A DNA stretch of 64,000 nucleotides from Amphibalanus amphitrite (lineage: Eukaryota; Arthropoda; Thecostraca; Balanomorpha; Balanidae), in assembly GCF_019059575.1 (NCBI RefSeq), contig NW_024881597.1, forward strand, positions 1,034,501 to 1,098,500. The letters run 5' to 3'. Positions 51,401 to 64,000 of this stretch are shown here, piece by piece. Position 1 is the stretch's first letter; every line of letters begins with the position of its first letter. A program made the translations under genes and the position numbers. The notes below the pieces were generated by a model that was not told the DNA's origin, did no database searches, and worked only from the letters and a program-made list of their open reading frames with translations.

Positions 51401-54400
51401 TCTGTCAATTGTACACGCTTTACCTCCCCCTCCGGCTGGCATGGGTGTCTGGAATGTTGCGTCGCACACTCACGTCCCCTCGTGAACCCACCCTCACTTT
51501 ATTGTTCAAGGGTATGGTCAGGGGTGCCCCTCGTCCAGTGGTGGGGAAGCATGGGTTCGTTGGTGCAGTAACTTGCAGTTGTTCACTGCGCTTAGCTCTT
51601 CTCTGGGATCGTGTCAGCCAGTGTGACCTTTTCAGAGAGGGGTGGAGATAGGGTTGTACGGTCCGCTAATACGGAGGAGCTCGGTCATCTCGGGATGTTC
51701 CAGGAATGATGAGGCCCTCCGTTGCCTCTGCCAATTCTCAGTCAAGTCATGTCGCATTGGTGCAGGGTATTGCGTAACTGGCTTCGATCTCTTTCGGTGG
51801 AGTTTACCGTGGGACTTCGAAATGGTAAACTGACTAGAAATGTCCATCTTTTCTGTGTTCTTGACAGCTTTGGATGGAGTGAAGATAATGAGTGGACAGT
51901 CCCTCAAATGATAGGTAGAAGGGGTATGCGCTGAGCCGAGATGAGTGGAACAGTTGGACATAAGTGACATAATGAGCGTAGAACGTGTAGAAGATTTGTG
52001 AACACGAGAGAGAAAGAGCAGAGCGCGAGCGCATGCATCTCGAGTTCCTCTCGTACCCCGAACGGTATCGTCGGCCCGCCTATGTTCGTCCTCTAAACGG
52101 TGTTCGTCCTCCCCGCTCCTCCGGAACCAGTCGCATTCCACTGTCCAGCCGAGCCGAGATGATAGCTCGGGGAACCGCCTCCGCCGCCGGCCGGCACGCA
52201 TTTCGGCCGAATGGCCTGGTGACGTCACCAGACGTCCCGTCACGTGGGCAGGCTGGGGGGGGGGGCGTCACTGGACGGCGCGATGTTACGGCTTGGTACT
52301 GAACTGAGAGCACGAGGTGGACTGGCAGGAGATAATGAGAGGGGGGGGGACGAATAGTGTAAGGACCAGTGAAAGTGGAATTTTAGCCACGTGGTCGCCG
52401 GTCCAGCTACAGCTGGACGTGATACTACAACGTGATCTCAATGGTTCTCAAGACTCTGGTGGGGCATGTTTCGGACGTGGATAAAATTCAGGCAAACGTG
52501 GATCGGTTATGCTTCAGATTTGGACGTGACTCGAGTAAGACTTGAGTCGGGTGTGCTTAATTAAGGCTCGGGTGAAGCTCAAACTTGGATCAGTCAGCCG
52601 TATACCCAGACCAGCCAACATATGTTGACTGTTGACCGTCGCGGGAGACTCCGTTTATGGGTCACCACAGACGGTCCGCCGTAGTGCAGACCGCTGTCTG
52701 CGAGTTTAGAAGCCACCGGCCGCTATTGCCAGCTGTTCCTGCGGACAGTGCTTTTCGGCTATGTCCGGACGGACCGTTCCGCGTCGTCCACAAGTATAAA
52801 CAATAAACAGAATGGCAAGCGCGACCCGGGCGAGTGCGAGCCTGGCGTCTTGCGCCGTTTGCCGGGCTGTGGGCGTGTGTTCCGTTACTGCCTCTCGACG
52901 GCTGACCTCTGCGTCCCGTCCTGTCCCGCGCGCACCGCTGTTTTTCCGACAGTGCTCTGTGCCGATGTCCTTCCTGCAGGGGTGTCGCAACGCGCGTCTC
53001 TGGCGTAAGTGGAGCTTCCCGGCTCTGTGGCTGCGCCCGGCCCACGCTGTGGACGATGCTGCAGGGATGGAATAGGCAGGCTGACCAGGAGACCGTTGCA
53101 ATGCTGATACACCGACCCCGAGCAGATGTCTATAAGAGCTCAGTTCAACTATCTGGTTCTGCTGAGTTCGTATGCAGGCGGCGTATGGTAGGACATCTTG
53201 TAACAGCATCCCTAAACAAGCGTCAGGCCGCGTACGAACAACTTTACTGTTGCAAGTTGACAAGTTTGGTTTAAACAAGTCTGCAATCTCTCTGGCTTTG
53301 CACAAATAGCGGGGAAAAATTACAATGTGTTGCCCTGGTGACGTAGGATGAAATAACCCAGTGCACTGCCTGCTACACAATCTCATTCAGAATCCTGCTA
53401 TGTCTGTCAGCCTGTGCCGCACGCCCGAATCCGCCACTGTTCGTTTCACATTGCGTGTTCCCTTGATCTCACCGCTTTCAATAACCGTCAGTAGTATGAT
53501 GTTTTGTCGTGTTCTACTTCTGACGCCTGTTTATTTCCGTTTGCAGTACGTGTTCACGGACACCATCAACAAGGTGATATTCGTGACTGACGACATTGCC
53601 AAGGGCCTGACGCGACACCGAGTCGACTTCGTGCCGTCCAAGATCTCGTTCGACCCCCGTCGGCGCACCGTTCTGCTCGGCTATGACAGCAATATACAGT
53701 CGGTAAGTTTTGTTAGTGATCGGTAAGACGGGTTGGGACGAGCTTTGCAATACGTGTGGGCGACTAAAGGCCGATGTTTGCTTCGTGCCGACAAAAGCAA
53801 CGCGTGATTTTTGTCGGGACATTGACCTTTTTTGTAATTACGTAACTGAATCGGTAATGTGCTTTGGCTCGACTTGATGGCTTCTAGTTTTGCGGTCATT
53901 GGTACTTATGTTGAACACATTTCGTAAGTGTTTTACTGATAGTGAGTTTGTGGTTCTGTCTCGTGTTTGTGCGAGTTTCTCGGTGTTGCGAGCGAATGTT
54001 ATGGCGTGACTCTCCGCGCCGGTTTGCTCACTGCCGTTTCCGGGGTGGTCGCCGGTCCCAAAAATGATCGCGGCTCACTGCGGGTTTCGGGGCGCCCATC
54101 GCGCCGGTCTCCTGGGCCGCCGTCCGGACGACAGACCAGTTTATTCAGTGTCGTGACGCTTTAGGTGCCCATCGGTCGGCCCGAACCGGCCGGACGGCGC
54201 TGTCGGAATTAGATCACGGCTCGTCTGCGTGTGACTGGAGTCTCGTACAGACCAGAGGTGCCAGCGCTGTGATGGTCTGTCTCTTTGTGGTGTCATGGGC
54301 CCTTGAGCTGCGCGGGTATGTCGCGTCACGACTGGAACCGCTAGCACCCCTATCACAACACTGGGTCATGGATGTGACCTTCAGTCTCCATAACAAAAAC

Positions 54401-57400
54401 GTCGCATGTTTTGCCGCGTGCCTGTGAATCGAAACAGCGCACTGAGGCTACGGGGCAGCCGAACTTGACCGATAGCGGTGCGTGGGTTCGCTTCTGTCGT
54501 TTACAGCTGCTCGTTGGACGCGGATAACCTATCTCGGCCAGCGGCGGCGAGGCCCGACCGATAACGCAGCGGCGGGTTGCGCGGGTTTTGCCCCGCCACC
54601 GTCAGCTGACCGAGCGGCCGGTCTTTGTGCCACAGTTGGCGGCCGGGCGGCTGCGACAGAGCCCCCTCCCCCTGCCCCCTCCCGTGACAGCCCGCGGGTC
54701 TTTGTCGCGCCAGTTCGTGACGGTGAAGGCCGCCGCCGCGGCGCGACGCGCCCGAACCGGTCACGGAATGGACGGGGACGGCAGGCTATGATTTTACTGC
54801 GGTCTGCAATACTAGGACACTGTCAACAAACGCGGTCGGGTGAGCCACGGCGCTGGTCGGACGACACCGGTGCACCCAGTGGTGTCGCTAACTGTCAGCG
54901 GCAACTACCGCCGATCCTATGTGGAACCCCGTCGAGTCCCATTCTGGCCTACTGCGTAGATGAACCGCGTTCGCCGTGGACATTTTTGTCACGATTGTTG
55001 GCGCTCGTCCTGACCGACTGCGCAAATAAGCATCGCTGTGATGTGGGATAAAACCCAGCTAGCTACTTCTGCTGTTCGTCTGTTCTGTTGTTCAACGGGG
55101 CTGTCGCCTGTTCATTGAGCGGAAGGTGTTAGAGGTTACAACAGTCAATTGGTGCTTACCACTTGTCACTGGACAGTGGACAGCACTGCTACCGGCCGAC
55201 TGACCAGGAAAAGCGGACCACTGAGACCGTCCGTCACCCCTGCAAGAGGGGGTGGGCTGACCGGCGGGGAGGGGCTGGGTGGCCGGTGCGGGGGGTGACC
55301 GGTGTGTGAGGAGTCGCGTCGTCCACCGTCGCTGCGCCGCCGCCGACGAGCGGCCGAGGGGAGGGTGAATGGGTGGAGCGACAGATCGATCGCCACTAAT
55401 TCGTACCGCGGCGCAGTACCTGACCTACTATTGTGCAGTGGCCGCACGGTCTACAGGGACAAAGCCTGACTTGGTACCGCGACGCAGCATACGGCGCAGT
55501 ACCCAACCTACTAACAGGTGCACCGGCCGCACGGTCTATGGGGACAAAGACAGGGGTCCTTACTTGTACCGCGGCGCAGTACCTAACCTACTAGCTGGTG
55601 TACGGGCCACACAGTCTACAGGGACGGCCCGTGACTCGTGCCGCGACGCAGTACCTAACGCCCTTCTTACAGGTGCACTGGCCGCACAATCCACGAAGAC
55701 TGCGTCGGGCTAACACTGTCAGACTGCAGACGACTGCAGGCTGCACCGTAGACTTGACCTTAGAATACCGCTACCGACTGTTGACTGCAGGCTCACCACT
55801 GTTGCTAGCTGTCTGGAGTACGTACAATAAACGGATTGATTCCGCTGACACTGATTGACACCGTGCTCCCCGCCCGATTGCTGATCGCTTACTGCCGTTT
55901 GGCTGTCAATCTGACCCAGCTCTGTCGATGGAGTCAGATTGATACTGATTGGGCTAAATGAGTCTGTCCATTTTGAGTGATGTCGCCTACCACGGCAGTC
56001 CACGGCTAGAGCATGTTGAGCACTTTCTGGCTGCTTTCTGATAGGGTATCGTATTTCCAATGAATGATAAGGTATCTTTATTCTGCTCAATTACCTGATA
56101 GGTTTACGATTTTTTAGCGATCACTACGGCTGTAAATTTAGGACATTCGTGTGGCACTTTGACATTTATCACACCTAGCAGTGAGACCCTGAGTGAGTAA
56201 TTCGCTATGAAATGCGTATGTTGCCCGTTTGGTGGAGGCTCGCCACTCGCCAGCGCTTGTCATGCCATTGAATGACTTCCGCTCTCGTATGGTTTTGCAG
56301 CCAGCCCGCTATCAATGTTAGCTGGGAAGGGGGCGGGTTTTCCGAATGTGTCACTGTACTGTGGTTCTCACCCCACCGCAGTATCATGACCGTGGCGCAA
56401 TGCGTACACTGTACAACCCAGCCTTCCTCTTTCCCTTCACCCAACCAATACAGTCCGTCATCCCACCCATCAGTAACACCCCGCCACCTGACCTCACCCC
56501 CTACCCTCAGCTATGGGCCAGCGACACGTTCGGCGCCTCGTGGCACGTGGTGGAGCAGTACGTGGCGTCGTACACGTGGGACGCGGCCGCCGACCCGGCC
56601 GTGCTGTACGTGCACCGGAGGCAGCCGGAACGGCCGGGCGTGGTCCGCTCGTCCACCGGTCTCTTCCTCAACTACACCACAGTGGCAGAGGATGTGGAAA
56701 AGTTCACCATCAAAGAGGACTTCCGGTTCGCCGTCCGCCGGGTGGTGAGTGCTGAAGGGGAGAGAGGGGGTGAAGGGACATGCTGAAGGGAAGAGAGAGG
56801 TGGTGAAGGGATATGCTGAAGGGGAGAGATAGAGGGGGTGAAGGGAGATGCTGAAGGGACAGAGAGAGAGAGGAAGAAGTAACACTAGGTCACCATGGGA
56901 CGGGACGGGGAGATGGCTGATTTTTGGGGAGGTAGGTAGACAGTGAGATGGCATACACGCGGGATGCGCGTATTGCGTAATCGACAGCTATTCTGTGTCA
57001 TTCTTCGATGTCTTGACTCATAGAGCGCGGTCCGGGCGCGGCGGTCCGCTTTAGTGCGCTGTAGTACCACGCTGTCTGTCATTGTTGACTTTTGGCTCGG
57101 TGGAGGCGAGCTGACACACCCAGTGGAGTGCAGCCCCCTCTACGACGTTAGGGTTCCGGTCACGTGACGAACTGTTGGTTCGTCTGCGTGGGCTAGATGA
57201 TCATAGCTAGATGCTCATTAGATTACTAGATGTTCGTAAAGGTGCCGATTAAATTTATCGTCGCTCAGCAAATGTATGTTTTTTATGCTTGCTCGAGTAA
57301 ACTGGTGAGCTTCAACGGTTAGATGACTCAACTCAAATGTTTGTGAGGGATGAAATTCACTTAGGAGACCGAGGGACGTTTGACTATCTCCCATGCCTCG

Positions 57401-60400
57401 TCGTCCACGCTGTCGCTCTCTGCGTTCCTGCGGTAACTCCTCCTTCTCTTGCAGAGACTGCTGGGCTCGCACCAGTCGGACGGCACGCTACAGCTATGGG
57501 TTAGCCACCGCGGGGATCCGTTCACAAACGCCCAGTTCCCGGCCGGTCTGCGCGCTATCGACTACGAAGTGGTGGACGTTAGTGATGATCAGGTGAGCGC
57601 ATCATCGCCGGAGGTGATGGGTGGTGCTGGTGGGGAAGGCATGGCACTCGGCAGCTACTCTGCTGAATGAGCGGAACAGGACATTTTGGACGGCGTTATC
57701 AGATTACGTTCGAAGTTACGTTCAAAAAGTACGTTCAGCGCTATCAGAACGGCTCTCTTACTGCAGAGGTGGGTTTCACTGTTGCGGCAGACCTATCCCA
57801 ACGACCACCTTCGACTATCTTAGGCTAAACATTGTGGTAGCTCTACCCCCAAGATGGTTAGATTACCTACCGTCATTGACAGCTCTTCCTCAATGACCAC
57901 TACCACCAACAACTGCAGTGATTGTATCGTAGTAGCGTCCTAGCCCCTATGTACTGACTACCGTCATCTACCGTCAGGTAATGGTGGCCGTCATCCACAA
58001 CGCCACCTCGTCCAGCTTGTACGTGTCGGCCGTGCCGGACAAGCGCGGCGTGCGCTTCTCACTCTCACTGGAGAACGTTCTCACGCACAGCACCGGAAAG
58101 ACGTTCGCCGGATCGTGGCTCAGGTGAGAAACTGGTGGACGCTGATGGGAGCTGGGCTTTTGGGTTCGAATCGGTATTATTGCAGTGGTATCATGTGTAG
58201 CTTATGTCTTGCAAGATGCTTTGTTCTTGTGCCTGTAAAACCTCATTATCATATTATTTGTATTCCAATACTTTTTATATCTTTTCTACTAATTATATCG
58301 CTATTTTCTTTCGCCTTTTTGCTGTATAAGGCTCGTCAGTAGCCCTAGCCTTACCTGATCGAACTAATACACCCGTCGGTTTGATGTATCGATGCCGCAA
58401 ATTGGTTTCGTGCCCGGTGGTGTTTTTCGACACGCGAGCTGCGGCAGCCGTCGACATATGTTGTAACACCTGATTGCGCTCACAGCGTGAGTCACAGTGC
58501 AGAAGCGGCGTACAGTCACCTACCGCGGGTACCTAACGGTCGCTGACGCGGCTTGGTACTGGGGCGCTGTGGTCTGTTTTTACCGGGCTCGGCTGTAGCT
58601 GCAGCCATTCACTCGCCTCGGGTGCATGTTTTGTTCACGATTTGCAACTGCGTACAGCAGCGAATATTCGTCACGTGTTTCGTCACGTGTCACGTGTCAC
58701 GTGTTTTTCGTGAATCATCCTCACGAATTCTAAGCGAATCCTTGTTTTGAGACGAATAACAGCTTTTTCTAGGACATGCTTCACTTGTCCACCCGCCCTT
58801 TGGCGCACCCTAATTTGCAGACAGACCGCGGGCATGCCTACTCAAGGCTACTTTACTAATACCTAACTGACAAGGATACATACTGACGTGCCTACTGATG
58901 GAAAAACATATGGAGTGTTTGTTGCGCCGATCTGTCATACCTGCTCTAGCCATGCTACGGATCGACTGTCCCCACATATTCTCCCTTGACCATTTGCCCT
59001 TCTCTCTCCCGTCTCCCTGACCAGCTCCCTGTCTCCCCGGCAGTGTGGTGGGCGGCGACTTTGTGGACGTCCACCGTGTGAGCGGCCTGCGTGGCATCTA
59101 CCTGGCGTCGCGGCTGCCTCCCGACTATGACGGCCAGCAGGCCAGCCGGCTGGGTCCCGAGCACGTACTGACGCTCATCACGTTCGATAAGGGCGGCCGC
59201 TGGCAGCCGGTGTCCCCGCCGACAGTTGATGCCACTGGTGTGCCGATACACTGCGAGAAGGTGGGTAACGAGTCGACACACGTCATACCTACTGTAGGAC
59301 GTGCCTATCCACTGCGAAGAGTAGGTGACGGTATAAAAACATCCGCGTCGGCACGAATTTGTCGCGTCGGCGCAATCCATGCTGTGTTTGCTTCAGGGTG
59401 GTACGGTAGAGTTATGCATTCATGAACGTACTTAGTGCCAAAGTCTATACTATCTGTGTTTGGCTATTTCAATTTTCTTACCGCATACTTGTCTTGAACT
59501 GTTTCTCGAATCTCGGCCGTTGCTGATTGTTTTGTCTTTTGACTTCCATTTCCTACTTTCTGACGCCCGTTATCGCCGTCTCTTCCCCTCCGCAGGCGGA
59601 GAACTGTTCGCTGCACATCTCCCAGGAGATGACCAACCTGTACCCGGGCACCAAGTACATTCCGGTGCTGTCGTCTTCGTCGGCCGTCGGGCTGGTGATG
59701 GCCACCGGCGTCATCGGCGACTCGCTCAAAGGCCACCCGTCGATCGTGCTCAGCCGCGACGCCGGCGCTACGTGGCGGCAGGTGAGGATAGGGACGGGAG
59801 GTGATAGGAGCGGACGGGTCGGCTAGGTGCGGGAAAAGAAGGAGAAGAGTCAGGAAAGGGGAAGGGTTTATAGACAGCTCAGGCTGTGTGCATGACACGA
59901 GATGGTTGAGCTCGGCATGGGAGCTGGAAAGGAACACAATGTGTGGATGTGATACTCGTTGCAGAAGTCCGATCGAAGGAAATCTACCTTGCTTGGTTTT
60001 TTAGTTTCTACTGCTGGAGTAAACCACTTTTTGACATCCTGACGGTTTCATACACTGACGGTGATGGTATCGGATGTTTCTACAAAGTGCAGTCGGGAGT
60101 TTCTTCCTGACCTCTGTTCTGCCTCTATCTGCCCCTTCCTTCCGCCGCAGGTTCTGCGCGGTCGGTTCCTGTACACGTTCAGCGGGTATCTCTCTAACCT
60201 TTGCTCCTCCTTCCCCTACCTCAGGTGCTACGCGGCCAGTTTCTGTACGCGTTCGGTGACCACGGCGGCCTGATCGTGGCCGTGCGGCGCTACAGCGAAG
60301 GAGGCACACGCGAACTGCTCTACTCGCTCGACGAAGGCATGACGTGGGGCCGCCACCTGTTCTTCACGGACGAGGTGAAGGTGTACAGTCTGCTGACGGA

Positions 60401-63400
60401 GTCGGGTGGCTCCGGCACCGTGTTCCTCATCTTCTGCGCGCGCATGGACCGCAGCGGCTGGATCTCGGTCCGCGTCGACCTGAGGTCCCAGTTCAGTGAG
60501 TGGCGCAAAGTGGACTCGTCCGAGTTGGTCTGGGCAACAGGGTTTGGAACGTGTTATGTTTTATACTTACCCAGCTTTGAATGTGTAGATTTTTTAAAGC
60601 TTTTATTAAGCGTTTATTAATGACGTGCGTCGAATGGAAACCATTAACACCAGCTTACCATTAATGTCCTCTGCAGGCCATTAATTACCCAGCCGCCCTA
60701 ACAAAGCTGCAGCCTCGCCCTGCCTCCCTGTAAATGCTGCCTACCTCTTTCACATTTCCTGACCTAGCGTGTGTCCTGCGCAGGACACAACTGCACGCAG
60801 GACGACTACAAGCTGTGGACACCGCGCGGCCGCTCGTCGGGCCGCGGCTGTCTGCTGGGTCGAAAGGAGACGTACCGACGCCGACTGCCGCACCAGCGCT
60901 GTTACATCGGGGAGGGCGGCCGCGAGCCACTGGTCTCTGTGGAAAACTGCGCCTGCCTGAGAGACGACTACGAGTGGTGAGTTAGCTACGGGAGGGTTCA
61001 AAGGGGTGTGGTTGTGTATTACGTGTCAGGGTCACTACTTGTGTTTAGGTCTGTGAGAAGGGGATAACTAGGACTGTGGTGAGCGCTTATTGGAGTGATC
61101 ACAGGTGCGGCTTCGAAGGGTCAGCTCCGTGGGAAGAATCACGGATCACGAGGTGTCCCGGCCGCCACCGGGCCGGGACGGGATCGAGCTGATAGGTGTG
61201 ATTTTTAGGCCTGTCGATGTGGCTGCTGAGGCTGGCAGTGTTTGGTCTGTGGTTTAGGCGATAACACGCTGGTTGATAGTTGCTACGAAATGAGTTCGAT
61301 ACGATGTTATCACTTGTTTTCGGATAAGGAAGTCAACAGCCATGACGTGAGCTGTTTGTGGTCAAAACAGACGAGCTTGGGCACATTGTCTCAGGTGGTA
61401 GTATTTTTTGTTCCGGATTGTTGTGTCTATACGATTCTCGATTTGTATTCTTGTAGACCTGCTCTGGCGATGTTTAACTTGATTTTCTACCTTGCTGACT
61501 GGCTGTGATCGGGGTTTCTCTGACAGTCCTGGCTCACCTCCCTCCCCTCTCGGCAGCGACTTTGGATACAAGGAGTCAGCCGTGGGCGCTACAGGTCGGA
61601 CGGCCACCTGCGTCCGAGACCCAGAGGTGGCCCGACTTCCGCCCGCCTTCGACCCCACCCAGTGTCCCGAGGGCTCCTACTACAACGTGTCGCGGGGCTT
61701 CGTGCGCGTGCCTGGCGACACGTGCCAGCCGGGACCCGTGGCGGCTGTGCTGTTTGAGCCCGACCCGCGGCCCTGCCCGGTCAGGTGAGGGAAGGGAGAC
61801 GGCTAGCCGGCACTCGGCGTTGACGGGTAATGGTGTCGGCTGGCTTGTCTGTTGTCTGTTTTCTGTTGATAGTTAGCCGCTGAGCTATTATATTAGGGCT
61901 CCGCCGCATACTACGGCCTTTTTTTAGTTTGACAGCTGGTGTTTCTCTAAGCTGCCATGCAGTGTCTTGACTTATGGACGTTGATGATGAGCCTTTTCAT
62001 CGACATTGCAGTGAGGTATGATCAGATGATATGGTCTAACCTTTTCTGCACATTTAACCCTCGCATGTGTAGGGGGGGGGGGTCGGATGGACCCCCCCCA
62101 TGGTTTTTCGCGAATAACTCGCGTAAAAAGCGGCCGATCGCGACGAAACTTTCAGTACCCTCGCATTGATCAATTTTACACCTACCCTGAAAATTTCATG
62201 ACCCTGACCCAAATGACCTTTGACCTGTGACCTCTTTTCCGAGACCATGTTTGGCCGGAATCGCGATTTCGCGTATGTCGGCTCGCACTAGCCGCGTGTT
62301 TGCAAGCTTTTCGTGGTTTCAAACGTTCAAACATGTGATTTGATGTTACTCCCGTGTGTGTGTCAAGGTCACCTGAAGGTCAGGTCAGGTCATTGACCTT
62401 TGATGACCTCGGGTGACCTCGGGTCACTTTTTCGAGTTTTACATGTTTCTAGGCTAGTTTTTTTTTAGCTGAATTCGAATTTAGCAACCATTTGAACATT
62501 TACGAAGTAGTTTTGGTGACTTCGTAACATGTTACGAAGCTGTCAGAGGCGGTTGACACGTACTACGAATACCCGTCACGACGCCTACTGGTTGACCTGA
62601 CCTGACCTGACCCGACCTGGTCTAAATGCTTCAAGACATCATCTGTGATCAAAACTAACACGATATTCGTGATCAGCACCCCGAAAAACCCCTTAGCAGC
62701 CACACTTTACGACTTTCTAACAGGTCCCGATTTTCCCGACTTTGGGTCATTGACCTGACCTGGAAGGTCAACCAATGACCTAGGACCTTAAAATTGGGTA
62801 TCATCGGCTTCCTCTCGTCACGGGCAACACGCTCGTTTTTTCCGCGAAGCTCTAGCTCGATCAGGGGCCAAACGGCAAGGGGGGGGGGTCCAACCGACCC
62901 CCCCCCCCTACACATTAGAAGCTGGCAAACGCCGCACACATGCGAGGGTTAACATATCCACTTACGCAGCCGTGTCTGCCTTTCTGTGGTAGCTTCAAAG
63001 ACTAGACTGTTCAAAGATTGTTCACTGTCAGTAGTCAGTACAGACAGAACCATCAAGCGGCAGCTCGACATCTCCGTAATTGCCAATTTCTGTTTTCCGG
63101 ACCATTTCTTCCTTATATGAGTTATATCATTATGATATCATTATGTCCCACTACCCTCTCTCGTCTCTCGTGTTCTCTTGCGCCTTCTCCGTCCCCTATG
63201 CCATCCTCTATGGTTACATGTCATTCCACTTCTCTCCGTCTCCCGGCCTTCCTCGCTCTCCCTCGTCCTCCCTCGCTCTCCCTTTCTAACTGCCACTGCT
63301 CTGTGTCCCCAGTGAGATCTCCGACTTTCTGCTGCTGGCTCGCCGAGATGCCATCCTCCGACTGCCCCTGAAGGATGTCGAGAGTGGCGTAGCGCCGACG

Positions 63401-64000
63401 CCCGCTCCCCTCACTGGTATCGCTAACGTGGTGGCTGTCGAGTACGACAAGCGGACGGGCTGCCTGTACTGGTCCGACACCGCCTTCAAACACGTCATGG
63501 TGGGTGTCCGGGTGTGGGACGGAAGGGACGGGTGGATTTTATGGAGGGATTGGAATCTGGAGTGACGCTGGGAGTGTGTTTGAGGGGGGGGGGGGCGGAG
63601 GTGCGAAAGGTTTGCTGGTGGTGCTGGCTTTTGATAGGGAGGCCTAGTTGATAACATTGATCTGATGAGGAGCCAGGGTTGAACGTGCTGCAAACGTATT
63701 GGTTTCAAATTGAAGTCAAGTCTCCTTGGCTGGGTCCGTGTTTAAACTGTCATGGTCACCTGGTTGGCGATGTTCGTTATGACGAGTCGGATCTACCGGT
63801 ACTTTCATTGTGACCGCCCTTACCGTAGTGACATCTTTCCATCCGTTCGTCCGTTCGCCCCGATAACGGCCGTGACGTTATATCCCGTCTGTCCGGCCCC
63901 CAGCCCGTCTCCTGTGACATTTGACCTCCGTCCGCCCCTATAACTGCCATCACCGTTCCGTGCTTCTATCCTCAGGATACCGAAATCCTTCTCCTCCACG
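45466..64000 (+). CDS. SORL1: SORL1-like sorting receptor, N-terminal 13 exons (partial)
   Basis: Coding exons: 45466-45645, 46026-46259, 53547-53702, 56511-56744, 57455-57592, 57978-58123, 59044-59260, 59596-59781, 60225-60495, 60784-60976, 61557-61784, 63313-63499 and 63976-64000 (continues). All phases agree (790 codons before the last exon). A signal peptide (MERVYLFLCFALM) is followed by LRKR|S, a furin-type propeptide site as in SORL1. The VPS10 propeller shows Asp boxes (SLDHGRSF, SDTFGASW, TFDKGGRW, SRDAGATW, SLDEGMTW). All ten cysteines of the 10CC module are present (from NCTQDDYKLW to RPCPV). A YWTD-type segment (GCLYWSD) follows, which distinguishes SORL1 from sortilin and SorCS. 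The family shuttles cargo between Golgi and endosomes. Confidence 0.95.
46260..53546. other. SORL1 intron 2 (7.3 kb)
   Basis: The largest intron seen here. It holds poly-G tracts (47050, 47870, 48420-48500, 52255) and several GC-rich open frames on both strands that lack ATG-acceptor context, family motifs or splice sites. I regard those as chance. Confidence 0.6.
48417..48510. repeat. G-tract minisatellite in SORL1 intron 2
   Basis: Three units each contain 9-14 consecutive G followed by gtccgaccccgtgac or a close variant, about 35-45 bp apart. Confidence 0.9.
55403..55700. repeat. Degenerate tandem repeat in SORL1 intron 3
   Basis: About four units of 70-95 bp with taccgcggcgcagtacctaa, cctacta and tggccgcacggtctacaggg words. 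Confidence 0.85.
60151..60224 (+). pseudogene. Decoy copy of the start of SORL1 exon 9
   Basis: After an intact acceptor (tccgccgcag) the sequence reads VLRGRFLYTF, a near copy of VLRGQFLYAF at the true exon start 74 bp later. The two differ at 6 of 30 nt, four of them synonymous. A possible GT follows, but using it as an exon would break the frame, so I treat it as a non-functional partial duplicate. Confidence 0.8.
62054..62952 (+). mobile_element. TTAA-bounded MITE (copy h), complete, 899 bp
   Basis: Lies in SORL1 intron 11. The left (short) end is TTAA-CCCTCGCATGTGTAGGGG, a G-run, the core gtcggatggac and a C-run. The inverted right (extended) end is TTAA-CCCTCGCATGTGTGCGG, a spacer, then aatgtgtagggg, a G-run and the core gtcggttggac. 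The words actttcagtaccctcgcat and atcaattttacacc follow the short end, as in copies c and d. Tgacctgacc arrays lie at 62360-62420 and 62595-62622. The perfect 16-bp inner palindrome ttcgtaacatgttacgaa lies at about 62521-62538. Confidence 0.9.

Noticed and set aside
52706..53386. 226-codon minus-strand open frame in SORL1 intron 2
   Set aside because: GC-rich sequence with overlapping open frames on both strands, no domain and no acceptor or donor pairing.
54482..55051. 189-codon plus-strand open frame in SORL1 intron 3
   Set aside because: No splice context, no motifs, and it would interrupt a phase-perfect SORL1 exon chain.
58150..58175. ggttcgaatc, resembling a tRNA B box
   Set aside because: No A box at proper distance and no cloverleaf could be folded.

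Overview
This is a eukaryotic nuclear window from an invertebrate animal: genes are split by GT-AG introns, and retrotransposons, MITE-like elements, minisatellites and microsatellites fill the space between them. The coding exons are GC-rich, and the gene content (MEMO1, SEL1L and SORL1 orthologues plus a divergent rhodopsin-type receptor) fits a marine invertebrate, perhaps a crustacean such as a barnacle. That taxonomic guess is inference; nothing in the window proves it.

Layout. 1-2470 is the 5' part of a CR1-like LINE on the minus strand, with an intact PHD-finger ORF1 and the start of an intact ORF2 endonuclease. 2.5-23.3 kb is a repeat-dense block: TTAA-bounded MITE families, palindromic foldbacks, CACTG-ended AT-rich elements, a 126-127-bp-period tandem array and a 0.5-kb minisatellite, with a few minus-strand exons of an unrecognised gene between them. 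23488-25752 (+) is an intronless orphan GPCR. 28803-35053 (+) is a complete 7-exon MEMO1 (297 aa). 36346-42874 (-) is a complete 12-coding-exon SEL1L (767 aa). 45466-64000 (+) is the first 13 coding exons of SORL1: signal peptide, furin-type propeptide site, VPS10 propeller, all ten cysteines of the 10CC module and the start of the YWTD propeller. It is cut by the window edge.

How the genes relate. MEMO1 and SEL1L converge, and the nearest polyadenylation signals predict overlapping 3' ends. SEL1L and SORL1 diverge from a 2.6-kb interval. SEL1L is the ER-membrane scaffold of the HRD1 ERAD ligase, SORL1 an endosome/Golgi sorting receptor and MEMO1 a cytosolic metal-binding redox/motility protein. 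I see no operon-like logic, only neighbourhood.

Most unusual observations. (1) A family of TTAA-bounded, piggyBac-like MITEs in which each end carries a G-run/C-run hairpin. The tag and hairpin core match between the two ends of one element but differ between elements, and one specific end is always lengthened by a spacer plus a second copy of the tag. (2) Four such elements lie end to end at 14665-17873, sharing single TTAA sites. (3) One element (11289-11947) interrupts a tandem repeat whose sister unit shows the empty TTAA site. (4) Duplicated splice-acceptor/exon-start segments occur in two separate host genes: a triplication in MEMO1 exon 5 and a duplication in SORL1 exon 9.
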